This document shows, piece by piece, positions 16,214 to 24,061 of a stretch of 34,861 nt of DNA. The stretch lies in assembly GCF_050459865.1 (NCBI RefSeq), contig NZ_JBCMNM010000007.1, positions 1-34,861 of the forward strand, in the 5' to 3' direction. This stretch comes from Rummeliibacillus pycnus_B. GTDB lineage: Bacteria; Bacillota; Bacilli; Bacillales_A; Planococcaceae. The notes beneath the pieces were generated by a model that was given only the letters and a program-made list of their open reading frames with translations, was not told where the DNA came from and did not search any database. Position 1 is the first letter of the stretch. The number at the start of each line of letters is the position of its first letter. The position numbers and the translations under genes are program-made.

Positions 16214-17375
16214 GTACGATTCCCCCTTGTCCAATTCGTACAATTTCCTCAAAGTGAGTCTCAAAGGCTGCTAAATTTTCTAAGCCTTCCATTGATTGTA
16301 ATGTTGTACGTTTTCCTTGAGCACGCAGTTTTTCTGCTGTATAAAGTGCTTCAGCAAGTTGTGGTGCAACAAATAATACAAGAACCTCAGCAGTATCATT
16401 TACTTTACGAGAAACCACTTCCAATAAATGATCTACTCGAAGACCAAATCCAATGGCGCCAACTTCTGTTCCAAATTCCTTTAGTAATCCGTCATATCTG
16501 CCACCATTTCCAAGAGGAAAACCAGAACCTGTTGCAAAAACTTCGAATAGCATGCCTGTGTAATAATTCATATGACTTGTTAAGGTGAAGTCAAAAGCAA
16601 TGTAAGAAGTAGCATCCGCAATTTCTAAAATAGATGCTAATTGTTCCATATAAATAAATGCATCTTTTTCATAAACATATTTTGAAATCTCACGAATACT
16701 TTTCATCTCTGAAGCATCTTCGATAAAGGATAATAATGTTTGTTCATTTTCTGTCGGTAAGTTGTAAGATACAACTGCTTCCTCAAAACCTACGACATTT
16801 TTGTATACGAGCAAGCTATGTAATTCCGCAAACTGTTTTTCGTTTTGTACATTTTTTTTGATAATGGCATTCAAAATACCGGCATTACCAATGGTTAGCT
16901 TAAACTCTTCTACCCCTAATGCTTTTAATAAATGAATAGCTGTTAAAATGACTTCAGCATCTGCATATACAGATGAATCGCCAATAATTTCAATTCCCAT
17001 TTGTTCAAATTCTGCAGGACGTCCACCTTCTAATTGTTGAGCCCGAAAGACATTTGCAAAATAAGAAAGGCGTAATGGAATTTTCTCTTTTAATAATTTT
17101 GAAGTAGCGACACGCGCAATGGGAGTCGTCATATCTGGACGAAGTACCAATGTATTCCCTTGACTATCTACTAGTTTAAAGAGTGAAGGATCCACTATTG
17201 CTGAAGCTTTACCTACTGTATCGTAATACTCTAAAGTGGGAGTTTGGATAAAGTCAAACCCTCTTAAACGAAGAAATTCACGGCCAGTTTGGCGTATAAC
17301 TTCTTTTTTTTCAAATATATTTGGAAATGTATCGCGCATTCCAAGCGGTTTTTCAAACTTTCGAATTGGTGACAT
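16206..17375 (-). CDS. hisZ: ATP phosphoribosyltransferase regulatory subunit
   Basis: 389 residues; a histidyl-tRNA-synthetase paralogue with no aminoacylation role that forms the hetero-octamer with short HisG and gives histidine feedback control. Class II aaRS-like features are visible: PLGMRDTFPN at the N-terminus, the RPDMTTPIARVA motif, EQMGIEIIG and the GGRYDGLLKEFG motif. It lacks the anticodon-binding domain. First gene of the his operon, with GAGGAAG upstream. Confidence 0.96.
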   Translation of the reverse strand: MSPIRKFEKPLGMRDTFPNIFEKKEVIRQTGREFLRLRGFDFIQTPTLEYYDTVGKASAIVDPSLFKLVDSQGNTLVLRPDMTTPIARVATSKLLKEKIPLRLSYFANVFRAQQLEGGRPAEFEQMGIEIIGDSSVYADAEVILTAIHLLKALGVEEFKLTIGNAGILNAIIKKNVQNEKQFAELHSLLVYKNVVGFEEAVVSYNLPTENEQTLLSFIEDASEMKSIREISKYVYEKDAFIYMEQLASILEIADATSYIAFDFTLTSHMNYYTGMLFEVFATGSGFPLGNGGRYDGLLKEFGTEVGAIGFGLRVDHLLEVVSRKVNDTAEVLVLFVAPQLAEALYTAEKLRAQGKRTTLQSMEGLENLAAFETHFEEIVRIGQGGIVHE

Positions 17376-17439
17376 TTTTACACTTCCTCGTTTATATACT
17401 TTAGTTCGCTAGAGTGTTAGAGTGATGATGTATGAAAGT

Positions 17440-17468
17440 ATTCTATAATAAGATATTCACTTAGTCAA
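17440..17468 (-). promoter_or_regulatory. Sigma-A promoter of the his operon
   Basis: On minus, -35 TTGACT (17463-17468), exactly 17 bases, and -10 TAGAAT (17440-17445). The leader is about 58 bases, too short for a T-box or a long attenuator. I see no operator with confidence. Confidence 0.75.
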
Positions 17469-17494
17469 GTATCCACAGCAAATATGTGCATAAG

Positions 17495-18019
17495 TTATGA
17501 CTTTTTAGAATTTACTGATTCTTTTAGAGCTAATTCTTCTTTTGTATAGATAATTCGCATCGGATTACCTCCAGCAAATGCACCTGAAGGTATATCTTTA
17601 TTCACTAATGTCATTGCAGAAACAATGGCATCATCCCCAATGACAACACCAGGTAAAATCGTCGTATTCGCTCCAATCATAACTCGATCACCTATCACTA
17701 CATCACCTAGTCTATATTCATTCACTAAGTATTCGTGCGCTAAAATTGTTGTATTAAAACCAATGATCGTATCACTTCCCACCTTTATTCGTTCGGGAAA
17801 CATAGTATCTGGTGTTACCTTTAAAGCAAACGCAGTTTTCTTTCCAACTTCCATTTTCAAAAAAGTTCGATATAGCCAATTTTTCACAGATAGAAAAGGC
17901 GTATAACGCGCCAATTCTATTACAATAAAGCATTTAACTACTTTCCAAAAAGATACTGTCTTATAAATTTGCCAAAGTGATGTTGATCCTGACACAGGAT
18001 ATCTTTCTGTTCTACGCAT
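17495..18019 (-). CDS. yvoF: Hexapeptide-repeat acyltransferase (YvoF-like)
   Basis: 174 residues. The second half is a left-handed beta-helix built of hexapeptide repeats (IKVGSDTIIGFNTTI, VVIGDRVMIGANTTI, VVIGDDAIVSAM), with the trailing NKDIPSGAFAGGNPMRII typical of the acetyltransferase family. The N-terminal half is more basic and hydrophobic and could sit at the membrane surface. In B. subtilis the equivalent gene lies between ppaX and hisZ, as here. The substrate is unknown. The ATG overlaps the ppaX stop by eight bases, so the two are cotranscribed. I see no terminator between this gene and the his promoter. Confidence 0.85.
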   Translation of the reverse strand: MRRTERYPVSGSTSLWQIYKTVSFWKVVKCFIVIELARYTPFLSVKNWLYRTFLKMEVGKKTAFALKVTPDTMFPERIKVGSDTIIGFNTTILAHEYLVNEYRLGDVVIGDRVMIGANTTILPGVVIGDDAIVSAMTLVNKDIPSGAFAGGNPMRIIYTKEELALKESVNSKKS

Positions 18020-18671
18020 TAATTTGTCCCTCTACGATTGCTAATAAATCTGACATGTGATGCAACATATAATCTGGTTTAAATTGCATTAAAAACGCTT
18101 CTCCTCTCATAGACCAAGCTACACCTGCCGTTCTAACTCCAGCATTTTGACCACCTAAAATATCATGTGAATTATCACCAATCATCAAAACATCTTCTTT
18201 TTCTAAATTCATTTTTTCAAGTGCTAATAAAATTGGTTCTGGATCAGGTTTGACATGTTTTACATCATCCATACTAACCACAACTTCAAATAAGTCTTCA
18301 ACACCTAAAAGTCGAAGTCCTTTTGATAATGAGTCAATACGTTTAGTTGAAACAATGGCTAATCGGATTCCCTTTTTCTTTAAAACTTGTAATGTGGATT
18401 TTACGCCTACAAATTCTTTTGCTAATTCATCATGATGTATATCGTTCCATTGGCGATATTGTCGAATCCATTCTTTTGCTCTCATGGGATCAATTGTAGA
18501 AAATGATTCGACTAATGATGGCCCAATAAAAGGAATCATGTCTTCTCTTGTATATTTCCCGGGGAATTCCGGTTCTAGTACATGTAAGAAAGTTTGTATT
18601 ATTAATTCGTTTGTATCTAGTAATGTACCATCAAAATCAAATAGTAATCCTTTAATTTTTCTAGTTGTCAT
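18012..18671 (-). CDS. ppaX: Pyrophosphatase PpaX (HAD family)
   Basis: 219 residues (B. subtilis 216). PpaX hydrolyses the pyrophosphate made when HPr kinase/phosphorylase dephosphorylates P-Ser-HPr, linking it to hprK encoded 1.5 kb upstream. HAD motif I is DFDGT (12-16), motif II IVSTK, motif III the Lys in KHVKPDPEP, motif IV MIGDNSHDI. The start is ATG 18671 with AAGGGG ten bases upstream; the longer frame adds 24 residues with no family match. In B. subtilis hprK-lgt-yvoD-ppaX form one operon; here yvoD is absent and a repeat-rich gap with a terminator separates lgt and ppaX. Confidence 0.92.
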   Translation of the reverse strand: MTTRKIKGLLFDFDGTLLDTNELIIQTFLHVLEPEFPGKYTREDMIPFIGPSLVESFSTIDPMRAKEWIRQYRQWNDIHHDELAKEFVGVKSTLQVLKKKGIRLAIVSTKRIDSLSKGLRLLGVEDLFEVVVSMDDVKHVKPDPEPILLALEKMNLEKEDVLMIGDNSHDILGGQNAGVRTAGVAWSMRGEAFLMQFKPDYMLHHMSDLLAIVEGQINA

Positions 18672-19197
18672 ATAATTACAGCCCCTTTTTCTTGTTGAAT
18701 AGAATATGGAAATATTATTACAAATACAATCATTTATTTCCATTATTTACACTGAACATTTATAAATATTGATTTTTTGTTGGGCCGAAAACCAGCTGCA
18801 GAGACCTGGAGTGAGCGTTAGAAGGAAACTGAAAAAGTGTAGTAACACAAATATTTATAGTATATATCTGATATTGAATGAAGTGGAATTAGCTCCGCTT
18901 TCCGTGGGCGAACTGACGAGCCTCCTCGCTTCACTCCGGGGTCTCGTCTAGCTCGTTTTCCCACAGGAGTCTCCGCTAATTCCACTTCAAATAAGATTGT
19001 TACACAAGATTTTTATTATAAACTTTCATATTTTTTTACTTTTTCAGGCTCTCAGCGTTAGCGAAAAAGTTTTTTTGCGACGAGTAACCGCAGGAGCAAG
19101 GCACTGAAACGTTTTCGTTGGATAATTTGAAATTCCACCAACATTTGCTCAGAACCATTTCTAGAAATCCCACCAACTCATCCTATATTTTTGCCTC
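18672..19197. other. Gene-free, repeat-rich intergenic region between lgt and ppaX
   Basis: No supportable gene. Besides the palindromic element at 18828-19047 it holds a direct repeat, GAAATTCCACCAAC at 19129-19142 and GAAATCCCACCAAC at 19164-19177 (one difference). A weak promoter for ppaX may be TTGTAT-17-TATTCT on minus, just upstream of the start. 18780-18827 and 19048-19128 look like flanks of the element, with GAGCGTTAG / CAGCGTTAG on the two sides. Confidence 0.6.
18828..19047. repeat. Large imperfect palindromic repeat element (copy 1)
   Basis: About 220 bases bounded by CTGAAAAAGT (18829-18838) and its complement ACTTTTTCAG at the right end. Inside is a perfect 14-bp inverted repeat, GAAGTGGAATTAGC (18880-18893) and its complement (18975-18988), enclosing nested GTGGG/CCCAC and GACGAG/CTCGTC pairs. 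The core is GC-rich compared with the flanks. Its left arm recurs at the right edge of the window (34803-34861). No reading frame of coding character and no transposase; it resembles a mobile miniature or hairpin-forming intergenic repeat. Confidence 0.85.
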
Positions 19198-19275
19198 AAA
19201 AAAAGAGCCGAATCACCATGGCCCCCTAATCCTTGTAATAGAGGAAATAGGAATGTAGCCCATAGCAATATCGGC
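19198..19275 (-). terminator. Terminator of hprK-lgt
   Basis: A long imperfect stem: GCCGA..CCATGGCC from 19207 pairs with GGGC..TATCGGC ending at 19275. On minus it is followed by TCTTTTTTTG. It lies about 20 bases past the lgt stop. The outer pairs are good; the interior is irregular. Confidence 0.6.
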
Positions 19276-19294
19276 GTATTATAAAGTCATTTTT

Positions 19295-20104
19295 CTATTC
19301 ATCTTTATATCGAACAACTGGTTTAATAGTGATTCTTCGATAGATAAGTAAAATAGCTCCAGCTACAAGACCAATTAGTGAAACAATTTCTGCTATACGG
19401 AAATCACCGATAAATAGACTATCGGTTCTCATATGTTCGATAAAGAAACGACCAAATGAATACCACATAATATATGTTAAGAATATTTCTCCACGACGTA
19501 AGTTCGCTTTACGTAGTAGTAGTAAAATAATTAAACCAACAAAATTCCATATAGATTCATATAAGAATGTTGGATGATGATAGAAACCATTGACATTCAT
19601 TTGTTCAATAAGCCAATTCGGTAAATGAAGTCCTTCTAAAAATGAACGATCTACGACACCACCATAAGCCTCTTGATTGATAAAGTTACCCCACCGACCA
19701 ACAATCTGACCAATAATTAGGGAAGGTGCTAAAACGTCAGCTAGTTTCCAGAAACTAATTCCTCTTTTCTTCGAGAAAACAGTAGCTGTAATGAATGCAC
19801 CTATTAGCGCACCATGTATTGCTATACCACCATGCCAAATCTGAATAATTTCGCCTGGATGTGCAGCATAATATGGCCATTCAAACGTTACATAATATAT
19901 ACGGGCACAAATGATTGAAATAGGTACTGCCCAAATAAGCAAATCTGTTAAAAGATCTTCACCAAAACCTCTTTTCACCATTTCTCTTTGCCCTACAAAG
20001 TAGGCAATAATAATCCCACAGGCAATGATGACGCCGTACCAGCGTACCGAGATTGGACCAAGTTGCATTGCAACAGGATTTATAGTCATTAAAATTGAAT
20101 CCAT
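19295..20104 (-). CDS. lgt: Prolipoprotein diacylglyceryl transferase
   Basis: 269 residues, about seven membrane helices. Transfers diacylglycerol from phosphatidylglycerol to the lipobox cysteine of prelipoproteins. Signature elements: VRWYG near the N-terminus, HGGIAIHG (91-98) and GRWGNFINQEAYGG with the essential Arg137, then HPTFLYES and RRGEIF. The start is ATG 20104 with AAAGGAG upstream; the longer version would begin at a TTG inside that site. It follows hprK by 45 bases. A likely client, the lipoprotein cytochrome at 21417, is nearby. Confidence 0.97.
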   Translation of the reverse strand: MDSILMTINPVAMQLGPISVRWYGVIIACGIIIAYFVGQREMVKRGFGEDLLTDLLIWAVPISIICARIYYVTFEWPYYAAHPGEIIQIWHGGIAIHGALIGAFITATVFSKKRGISFWKLADVLAPSLIIGQIVGRWGNFINQEAYGGVVDRSFLEGLHLPNWLIEQMNVNGFYHHPTFLYESIWNFVGLIILLLLRKANLRRGEIFLTYIMWYSFGRFFIEHMRTDSLFIGDFRIAEIVSLIGLVAGAILLIYRRITIKPVVRYKDE

Positions 20105-20149
20105 ATAATATGTTACTCCTTTCAACCCTACTAAAAATCTTATCTATTC

Positions 20150-21085
20150 TTAGGCTTCGTCTTTTGCTTCTATAACACTATCTAATCTACGTGAAAATTC
20201 TTCAGCTGCATTTATACCTAGATTTTTTAATCGATGGTTCATCGCAGCAACTTCTATAATAACGGATAAGTTTCGACCAGGTCGTACCGGAATAGTTAAC
20301 TTAGGTAGCTCTGTATCGATAATTTTCATTGTTTCTGTTTCTAAGCCTAAACGGTCGTATGTTTTTTCAGAATCCCAAGTTTCTAAATCGATTACTAATG
20401 AAATACGTTTATGCTTACGTACAGCACTAGCACCAAACAATGTCATAATATCGATGATGCCAATCCCACGAATTTCAAGTAAATGATCGATTAAAGGTGG
20501 TGCATTTCCGATTAGAGTATTTTCACCCTCTTGTCGAATCTCAACACAGTCATCCGCAACTAAACGATGGCCTTTTTTTACAAGTTCAAGTGCTGTTTCA
20601 CTTTTCCCTACGCCACTTTTACCTGTAATTAAAATACCAATACCATATATATCTACTAACACGCCATGTACAGCAGTTGTTGGTGCTAAACGGCTTTCCA
20701 AATAATTTGTCAGTAAGCTTGAAAAACGTGTGGTTGGTAATTTTGTCGTTAATACAGGTACATGATGTTCTTCAGAAGCTACTATTAAAGCTTCTGGAAC
20801 TTCCATATCGTGTGAGATAATAATTGCGGGCGTATCTTGAGAACAGAGATTATTCATCCGATCAAATTGAACTTCTCGGGATAACATCTCAAAAAATGAT
20901 AGCTCTGTTTTCCCTAAAAGTTGCACACGTTTGGCAGGATAATGCGTAAAATATCCTGCCATCTCAAGACCTGGACGTGAAATATCGCTTGTTAAAATAT
21001 GTCGGCCTATTCCTTCCTCACCACTAATAAGCTTTAGATTCAATACTTCCATTATATCTTTCGTACAAACCTGATCCAAAGCCAT
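20150..21085 (-). CDS. hprK: HPr kinase/phosphorylase
   Basis: 311 residues (B. subtilis 310). The bifunctional sensor of carbon status: it phosphorylates Ser46 of HPr and Crh with ATP or PPi, and removes the phosphate with Pi, making PPi. Walker A GKSGVGKS lies at 155-162, catalytic His140 in TAVHGVLVD, and the signatures LLEIRGIGIIDI and NLSVIIEVAAMN follow. The N-terminal domain includes LISGEEGIGR and GYFTHYPAKRVQLLG. The start at ATG 21085 or the adjacent ATG 21088 is set by AAGGTGGAG; the family begins a few residues before the TKDIM motif. The longest frame adds 58 residues of non-coding character. Confidence 0.97.
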   Translation of the reverse strand: MALDQVCTKDIMEVLNLKLISGEEGIGRHILTSDISRPGLEMAGYFTHYPAKRVQLLGKTELSFFEMLSREVQFDRMNNLCSQDTPAIIISHDMEVPEALIVASEEHHVPVLTTKLPTTRFSSLLTNYLESRLAPTTAVHGVLVDIYGIGILITGKSGVGKSETALELVKKGHRLVADDCVEIRQEGENTLIGNAPPLIDHLLEIRGIGIIDIMTLFGASAVRKHKRISLVIDLETWDSEKTYDRLGLETETMKIIDTELPKLTIPVRPGRNLSVIIEVAAMNHRLKNLGINAAEEFSRRLDSVIEAKDEA

Positions 21086-21326
21086 CATCACTCCACCTTC
21101 CAAATAGCCATAAATATAAACAATCTGAACATATTTTAGCATAAAATTAAGTGCGGAGGCTGCTTGTAAGCGCGAAAATCGTAAAAGCTTTCGGAATCCG
21201 AAAACATCTCTTCCGTTTTCGTCCTTGAAAGTTGTGAATCGAGAATATATGACCCACAAATTACAGACGCTTAAAAACGGAACATGTTCGTTTAGTTAAG
21301 CCCTATTATCTATATAAATTACTATA
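21086..21326. other. Upstream region of hprK
   Basis: Holds a possible extended -10 for hprK on minus, TGCTAAAAT (21133-21141), with no clear -35 and a leader of about 40 bases. A short palindrome TTTCGGAATCCGAAA lies at 21189-21203. I see no gene or other element here; the two terminators at 21322-21413 belong to the cytochrome gene. Confidence 0.45.
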
Positions 21327-21354
21327 AAAAGCCGAATAAGTTCTTATTCGGCTT
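21322..21354 (-). terminator. Second terminator of the cytochrome c gene
   Basis: A perfect 12-bp stem AAGCCGAATAAG (21329-21340) and complement (21343-21354) is followed on minus by TTTTTAT. It lies 60 bases beyond the first terminator of the same gene. Confidence 0.8.
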
Positions 21355-21372
21355 ATCACATATTCATCGCAA

Positions 21373-21413
21373 TAAAAAAACTAGCTTTCCCCTCAATGAA
21401 AGCTAGTTAAAAA
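21373..21413 (-). terminator. First terminator of the cytochrome c gene, bidirectional shape
   Basis: A perfect 11-bp stem AACTAGCTTTC (21379-21389) with its complement (21398-21408) is flanked by A-runs and T-runs on both sides. It is placed four bases after the cytochrome stop. Confidence 0.88.
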
Positions 21414-21416
21414 ACC

Positions 21417-21782
21417 TTATTTTTTTTCAGAAAGCCATTTAGCCACAGCGTCTAAATCAGCGCCTGAAACTAAACCAGCAGGCATGCTACCTTTACCATT
21501 TTTCAAAACATCTTTGATTTGATCTTCTGATAAAGTAGCACCGATTTTTCTTAGGTCTGGGCCTACAGCTCCTGAAAGATCATTACCATGACAAGAAATA
21601 CATTTTTGTTTTGTTATTGCTTCTGCATCAACTTTTGTCGTTTCGGTAGTTTTCTTTTCAGTTGTTGCTGTGTTATCCGTTGTTCCTGTCTTAGTTTCAG
21701 TTGTTGTGGTTTTATTAGTAGTACCACAAGCACCCATAACTAATGCAGAACCAAGTAACATTGCAAGTAGTGCTTTTTTCAT
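21417..21782 (-). CDS. cccB: Lipoprotein cytochrome c (c-551 / CccB-like)
   Basis: 121 residues. The signal peptide ends in a lipobox, LVMGAC, so the mature protein is anchored by a diacylglyceryl Cys19 outside the membrane. A Thr/Lys/Glu-rich linker (21-50) follows. The heme domain has CISCH (61-65, heme attachment and His ligand) and the Met ligand in GSMPAG (Met100). Small cytochromes of this type carry electrons to terminal oxidases. B. subtilis CccB has the same plan, but its gene context there differs, so the symbol rests on similarity. ATG preceded by AGGAGGG. Monocistronic with two terminators. Confidence 0.9.
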   Translation of the reverse strand: MKKALLAMLLGSALVMGACGTTNKTTTTETKTGTTDNTATTEKKTTETTKVDAEAITKQKCISCHGNDLSGAVGPDLRKIGATLSEDQIKDVLKNGKGSMPAGLVSGADLDAVAKWLSEKK

Positions 21783-21811
21783 GAAGAACCCTCCTATAAA
21801 AATTTATAATA

Positions 21812-21832
21812 ACTTACGTAGTAAGTATACCA
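21812..21832 (-). promoter_or_regulatory. Extended -10 promoter with palindrome at the start site, cytochrome c gene
   Basis: On minus, TGGTATACT (21824-21832) is an extended -10. A palindrome ACTTACgtaGTAAGT (21812-21826) overlaps its downstream edge and covers the predicted transcript start near 21817, a position suited to a repressor site. The regulator is unknown. Confidence 0.45.
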
Positions 21833-22050
21833 AATACATGTATAAATTAAACCTGACTAATTTAAATATTTGTGTCTCTTTTATGCCGGATGAACTATAG
21901 TTAAAGGTTCACTCTTTATGTATTTTACACTTATAAATGTTTATATGTCCTTAATATTGGAAAATGAATATACTTATATACCCCAGTTTAAGGCATTTTT
22001 TATATTTTTCATATGAAAAATTTCCGTTTTGTTTTTTGAACCAATTTTCT

Positions 22051-23283
22051 CTAGCAAATTGAATTGGACCACTTATTTGCCGCTTTGGAAATCTCTAAAA
22101 CGTCATCAATATTAATTTCTAATTCTTCTGCTAAATTTGTTAACATTTCTAAATCCATGCGTTCTAAAGCAATCGCTAATTGTAGATAAGGTTGCATGAT
22201 TGAGTTACTACCTGATATCGTTTCAACTATTTCATCTGATAATGGTAATTGTACAAGAATGCTATTCATCGGTCTTTGTAATAATGCATCGATTAAAGAA
22301 AACATTCCCACTAAAAAATACTCAGAAGTATTTCGTTTTCTATTATATTTTGCCAATAATTCGCATATTTTTGCACGACATAAAGAAGTTTTCATTAACT
22401 CATCGAATGTATCACCTGGATTATATTTTTGAGACTCACGATAAGTCAAAATGCTAATCCATTTTTTTAAATCATCAAATCCTAAATGTAATATTGCTTG
22501 CTTAATCGACCGTATTTTAGATTTAGAACGTTTTGAAGAAGAATTGATGAGTTGCAGTAGTTTATAGGATAATGCTACATCATGCTCAATTTCTTCCACA
22601 ATATGGTCAATATCAGGTTCTTCCATACGAAGCAAGGCAATCACTCGGAAATATTGCAACAAATTCGCCGGAATTTCATTTCCACGAATAATTTGTGGTT
22701 GCATAAAGAAATAACCTTGGAATAATTTATACCCTATTTGAATTGCCTCTTGATATTGTTCCCTAGTTTCAACTTTTTCTGCAAGCAAGGCGATATGGGG
22801 GAATCCATTTTTTACACGTTCTTCAATTTCACGTCTTTCTTTTTTAGAAGAATTTAAAAAGTCAACTTTAATAATATCTGTATATTTAAATAATTCTTTA
22901 TAGCATTTGACATCATTTTGTAAGATAAAATCATCTAAAGCAATTCGATAACCTTGTGCTTTTAGTTCCTTCACACGCTGAACTAACGTTTTAGTGATTG
23001 GTATATCCTCAAGAATTTCAATGACAACTTGTGAAGGATTAAGATGTTCAAAAATATCACTCATTAATAAATTTTCGGTGAAATTGATAAAGCACGGCTT
23101 GCCATTTGACAATTCTTCAAAGCCGATGGAAAACAATGAATTGATGATGACATCAACCGTAGCTAAATCTGAATCAATTTCTGGAAATTTATTCTTTCCA
23201 TTTCCATTTCTATATAACAATTCATATGAATGGACTTGTTCTAAGGTGTTAAAAATTGGTTGTCTGCCAATAAAAACCTCCAT
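22051..23283 (-). CDS. EAL-HDOD signalling protein (YuxH-like)
   Basis: 410 residues. The N-terminal half is a c-di-GMP phosphodiesterase-type EAL domain: YELLYR replaces the EAL triplet with ELL, while FINFTE, VIEILE, ALDDF, KVDFL, LLAEKVET and QGYFF keep most metal- and substrate-binding positions. The C-terminal half (about 205-400) is an HDOD domain, the HD-related fold without metal ligands, with VALSYKLLQLINS and IRSIKQAILHLG. B. subtilis YuxH has the same architecture and no demonstrated activity. The start is ATG 23283 with AAGGAGA six bases upstream. It has its own promoter; no clear terminator is seen in 21840-22050, only an AT-rich palindrome around 22007-22022. Confidence 0.88.
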   Translation of the reverse strand: MEVFIGRQPIFNTLEQVHSYELLYRNGNGKNKFPEIDSDLATVDVIINSLFSIGFEELSNGKPCFINFTENLLMSDIFEHLNPSQVVIEILEDIPITKTLVQRVKELKAQGYRIALDDFILQNDVKCYKELFKYTDIIKVDFLNSSKKERREIEERVKNGFPHIALLAEKVETREQYQEAIQIGYKLFQGYFFMQPQIIRGNEIPANLLQYFRVIALLRMEEPDIDHIVEEIEHDVALSYKLLQLINSSSKRSKSKIRSIKQAILHLGFDDLKKWISILTYRESQKYNPGDTFDELMKTSLCRAKICELLAKYNRKRNTSEYFLVGMFSLIDALLQRPMNSILVQLPLSDEIVETISGSNSIMQPYLQLAIALERMDLEMLTNLAEELEINIDDVLEISKAANKWSNSIC

Positions 23284-23314
23284 CAACTTTCTCCTTCGCT
23301 ACATTTTTACTATT

Positions 23315-23323
23315 ATTATAGCA
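23315..23323 (-). promoter_or_regulatory. Extended -10 promoter of the EAL-HDOD gene
   Basis: TGCTATAAT on minus is a perfect extended -10, about 30 bases before the start codon. No strong -35. Confidence 0.6.
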
Positions 23324-23473
23324 TTTTTTTCAAGAAATTTGATTAATATATTTCTTCTCCTTATTTCCATCATTTTTCTAATAATATTTCCATAGTCTCT
23401 ATTAAACTCTACTGTTGTTTTCTACTGCTTTTTATTAGATTCAAGTACTAGTAATTTAATAACAGTAGATTAT

Positions 23474-23517
23474 AAAAAAGAGATATTACACAAATGATTC
23501 TTCATTTGTGCAATATC
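23474..23517 (-). terminator. Terminator of luxS
   Basis: A 16-bp stem, GATATTACACAAATGA (23482-23497) with 23502-23517 and one wobble, is followed on minus by TCTCTTTTTT. It starts 12 bases past the luxS stop. Confidence 0.9.
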
Positions 23518-23529
23518 CCTTTTGGATTA

Positions 23530-24000
23530 CTATTTTTCTTCTGCGAAGACTATACCCCATTCGTTGCGTTTCGAAAGCATTTCTCTCGCTAATTCTTTGG
23601 CTCCTTCAAGGCTATGGCTTGCTGCCCAACCACACTGTACTTCGTTACAAGCTGGTACCTCTGTAGCGTTGATAACATCGTTAAAAGTTTTTTCTAGTAT
23701 ATCTAATACTTCCTTATAATCGGTGTGATTAATCATTGATAAATAGAAGCCTGTTTGACATCCCATTGGACTTAAATCCACAACATGATTTGTATGGTTA
23801 CGGATATTTTCAGCCATTAAATGCTCGATTGAATGCAGTGCTGGCATATTCATATGTTCTTTGTTAGGTTGCTTAAAACGAATATCATATTTATAAACTT
23901 CGTCTCCATTAATCCCTTGTTTAATACCTGCAAGTCGAACAAATGGTGCTTGAACTTTCGTATGATCCAGATTAAAACTTTCCACATTTAATTTTTTCAT
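23530..24000 (-). CDS. luxS: S-ribosylhomocysteine lyase LuxS
   Basis: 156 residues; cleaves S-ribosylhomocysteine to homocysteine and DPD, the precursor of autoinducer-2, in the activated-methyl cycle. Metal ligands His56 and His60 in HSIEH and Cys123 in NEVQCG are present, as are the catalytic Glu59 and Cys81 (SPMGCQTG). ATG preceded by AAAGGAGGT. It stands alone, with an extended -10 TGATAAAAT at 24034-24042 and no S-box riboswitch in the short leader. Confidence 0.97.
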   Translation of the reverse strand: MKKLNVESFNLDHTKVQAPFVRLAGIKQGINGDEVYKYDIRFKQPNKEHMNMPALHSIEHLMAENIRNHTNHVVDLSPMGCQTGFYLSMINHTDYKEVLDILEKTFNDVINATEVPACNEVQCGWAASHSLEGAKELAREMLSKRNEWGIVFAEEK

Positions 24001-24033
24001 TTATTAACCTCCTTTAATTATTTATTTATTTCT

Positions 24034-24042
24034 ATTTTATCA
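24034..24042 (-). promoter_or_regulatory. Extended -10 promoter of luxS
   Basis: TGATAAAAT on minus, about 35 bases before the luxS start; the -35 region is poor. Confidence 0.4.
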
Positions 24043-24061
24043 TTTTTCTGAAATTTTAGAA

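Noticed and set aside
17376..17440. T-box or histidine attenuator before the his operon
   Set aside because: The leader is only about 58 bases, with no stem I array or T-box sequence and no His-rich leader peptide.
18769..18951. Small plus-strand open frame of about 60 codons
   Set aside because: It falls in the palindromic repeat, has no ribosome-binding site and no recognisable product.
21086..21259. N-terminal extension of HPr kinase by 58 residues
   Set aside because: The extension does not resemble the family, and a good ribosome-binding site precedes the internal ATG.
24001..24061. SAM (S-box) riboswitch upstream of luxS
   Set aside because: The leader is about 35 bases and AT-rich; there is no room for the aptamer.
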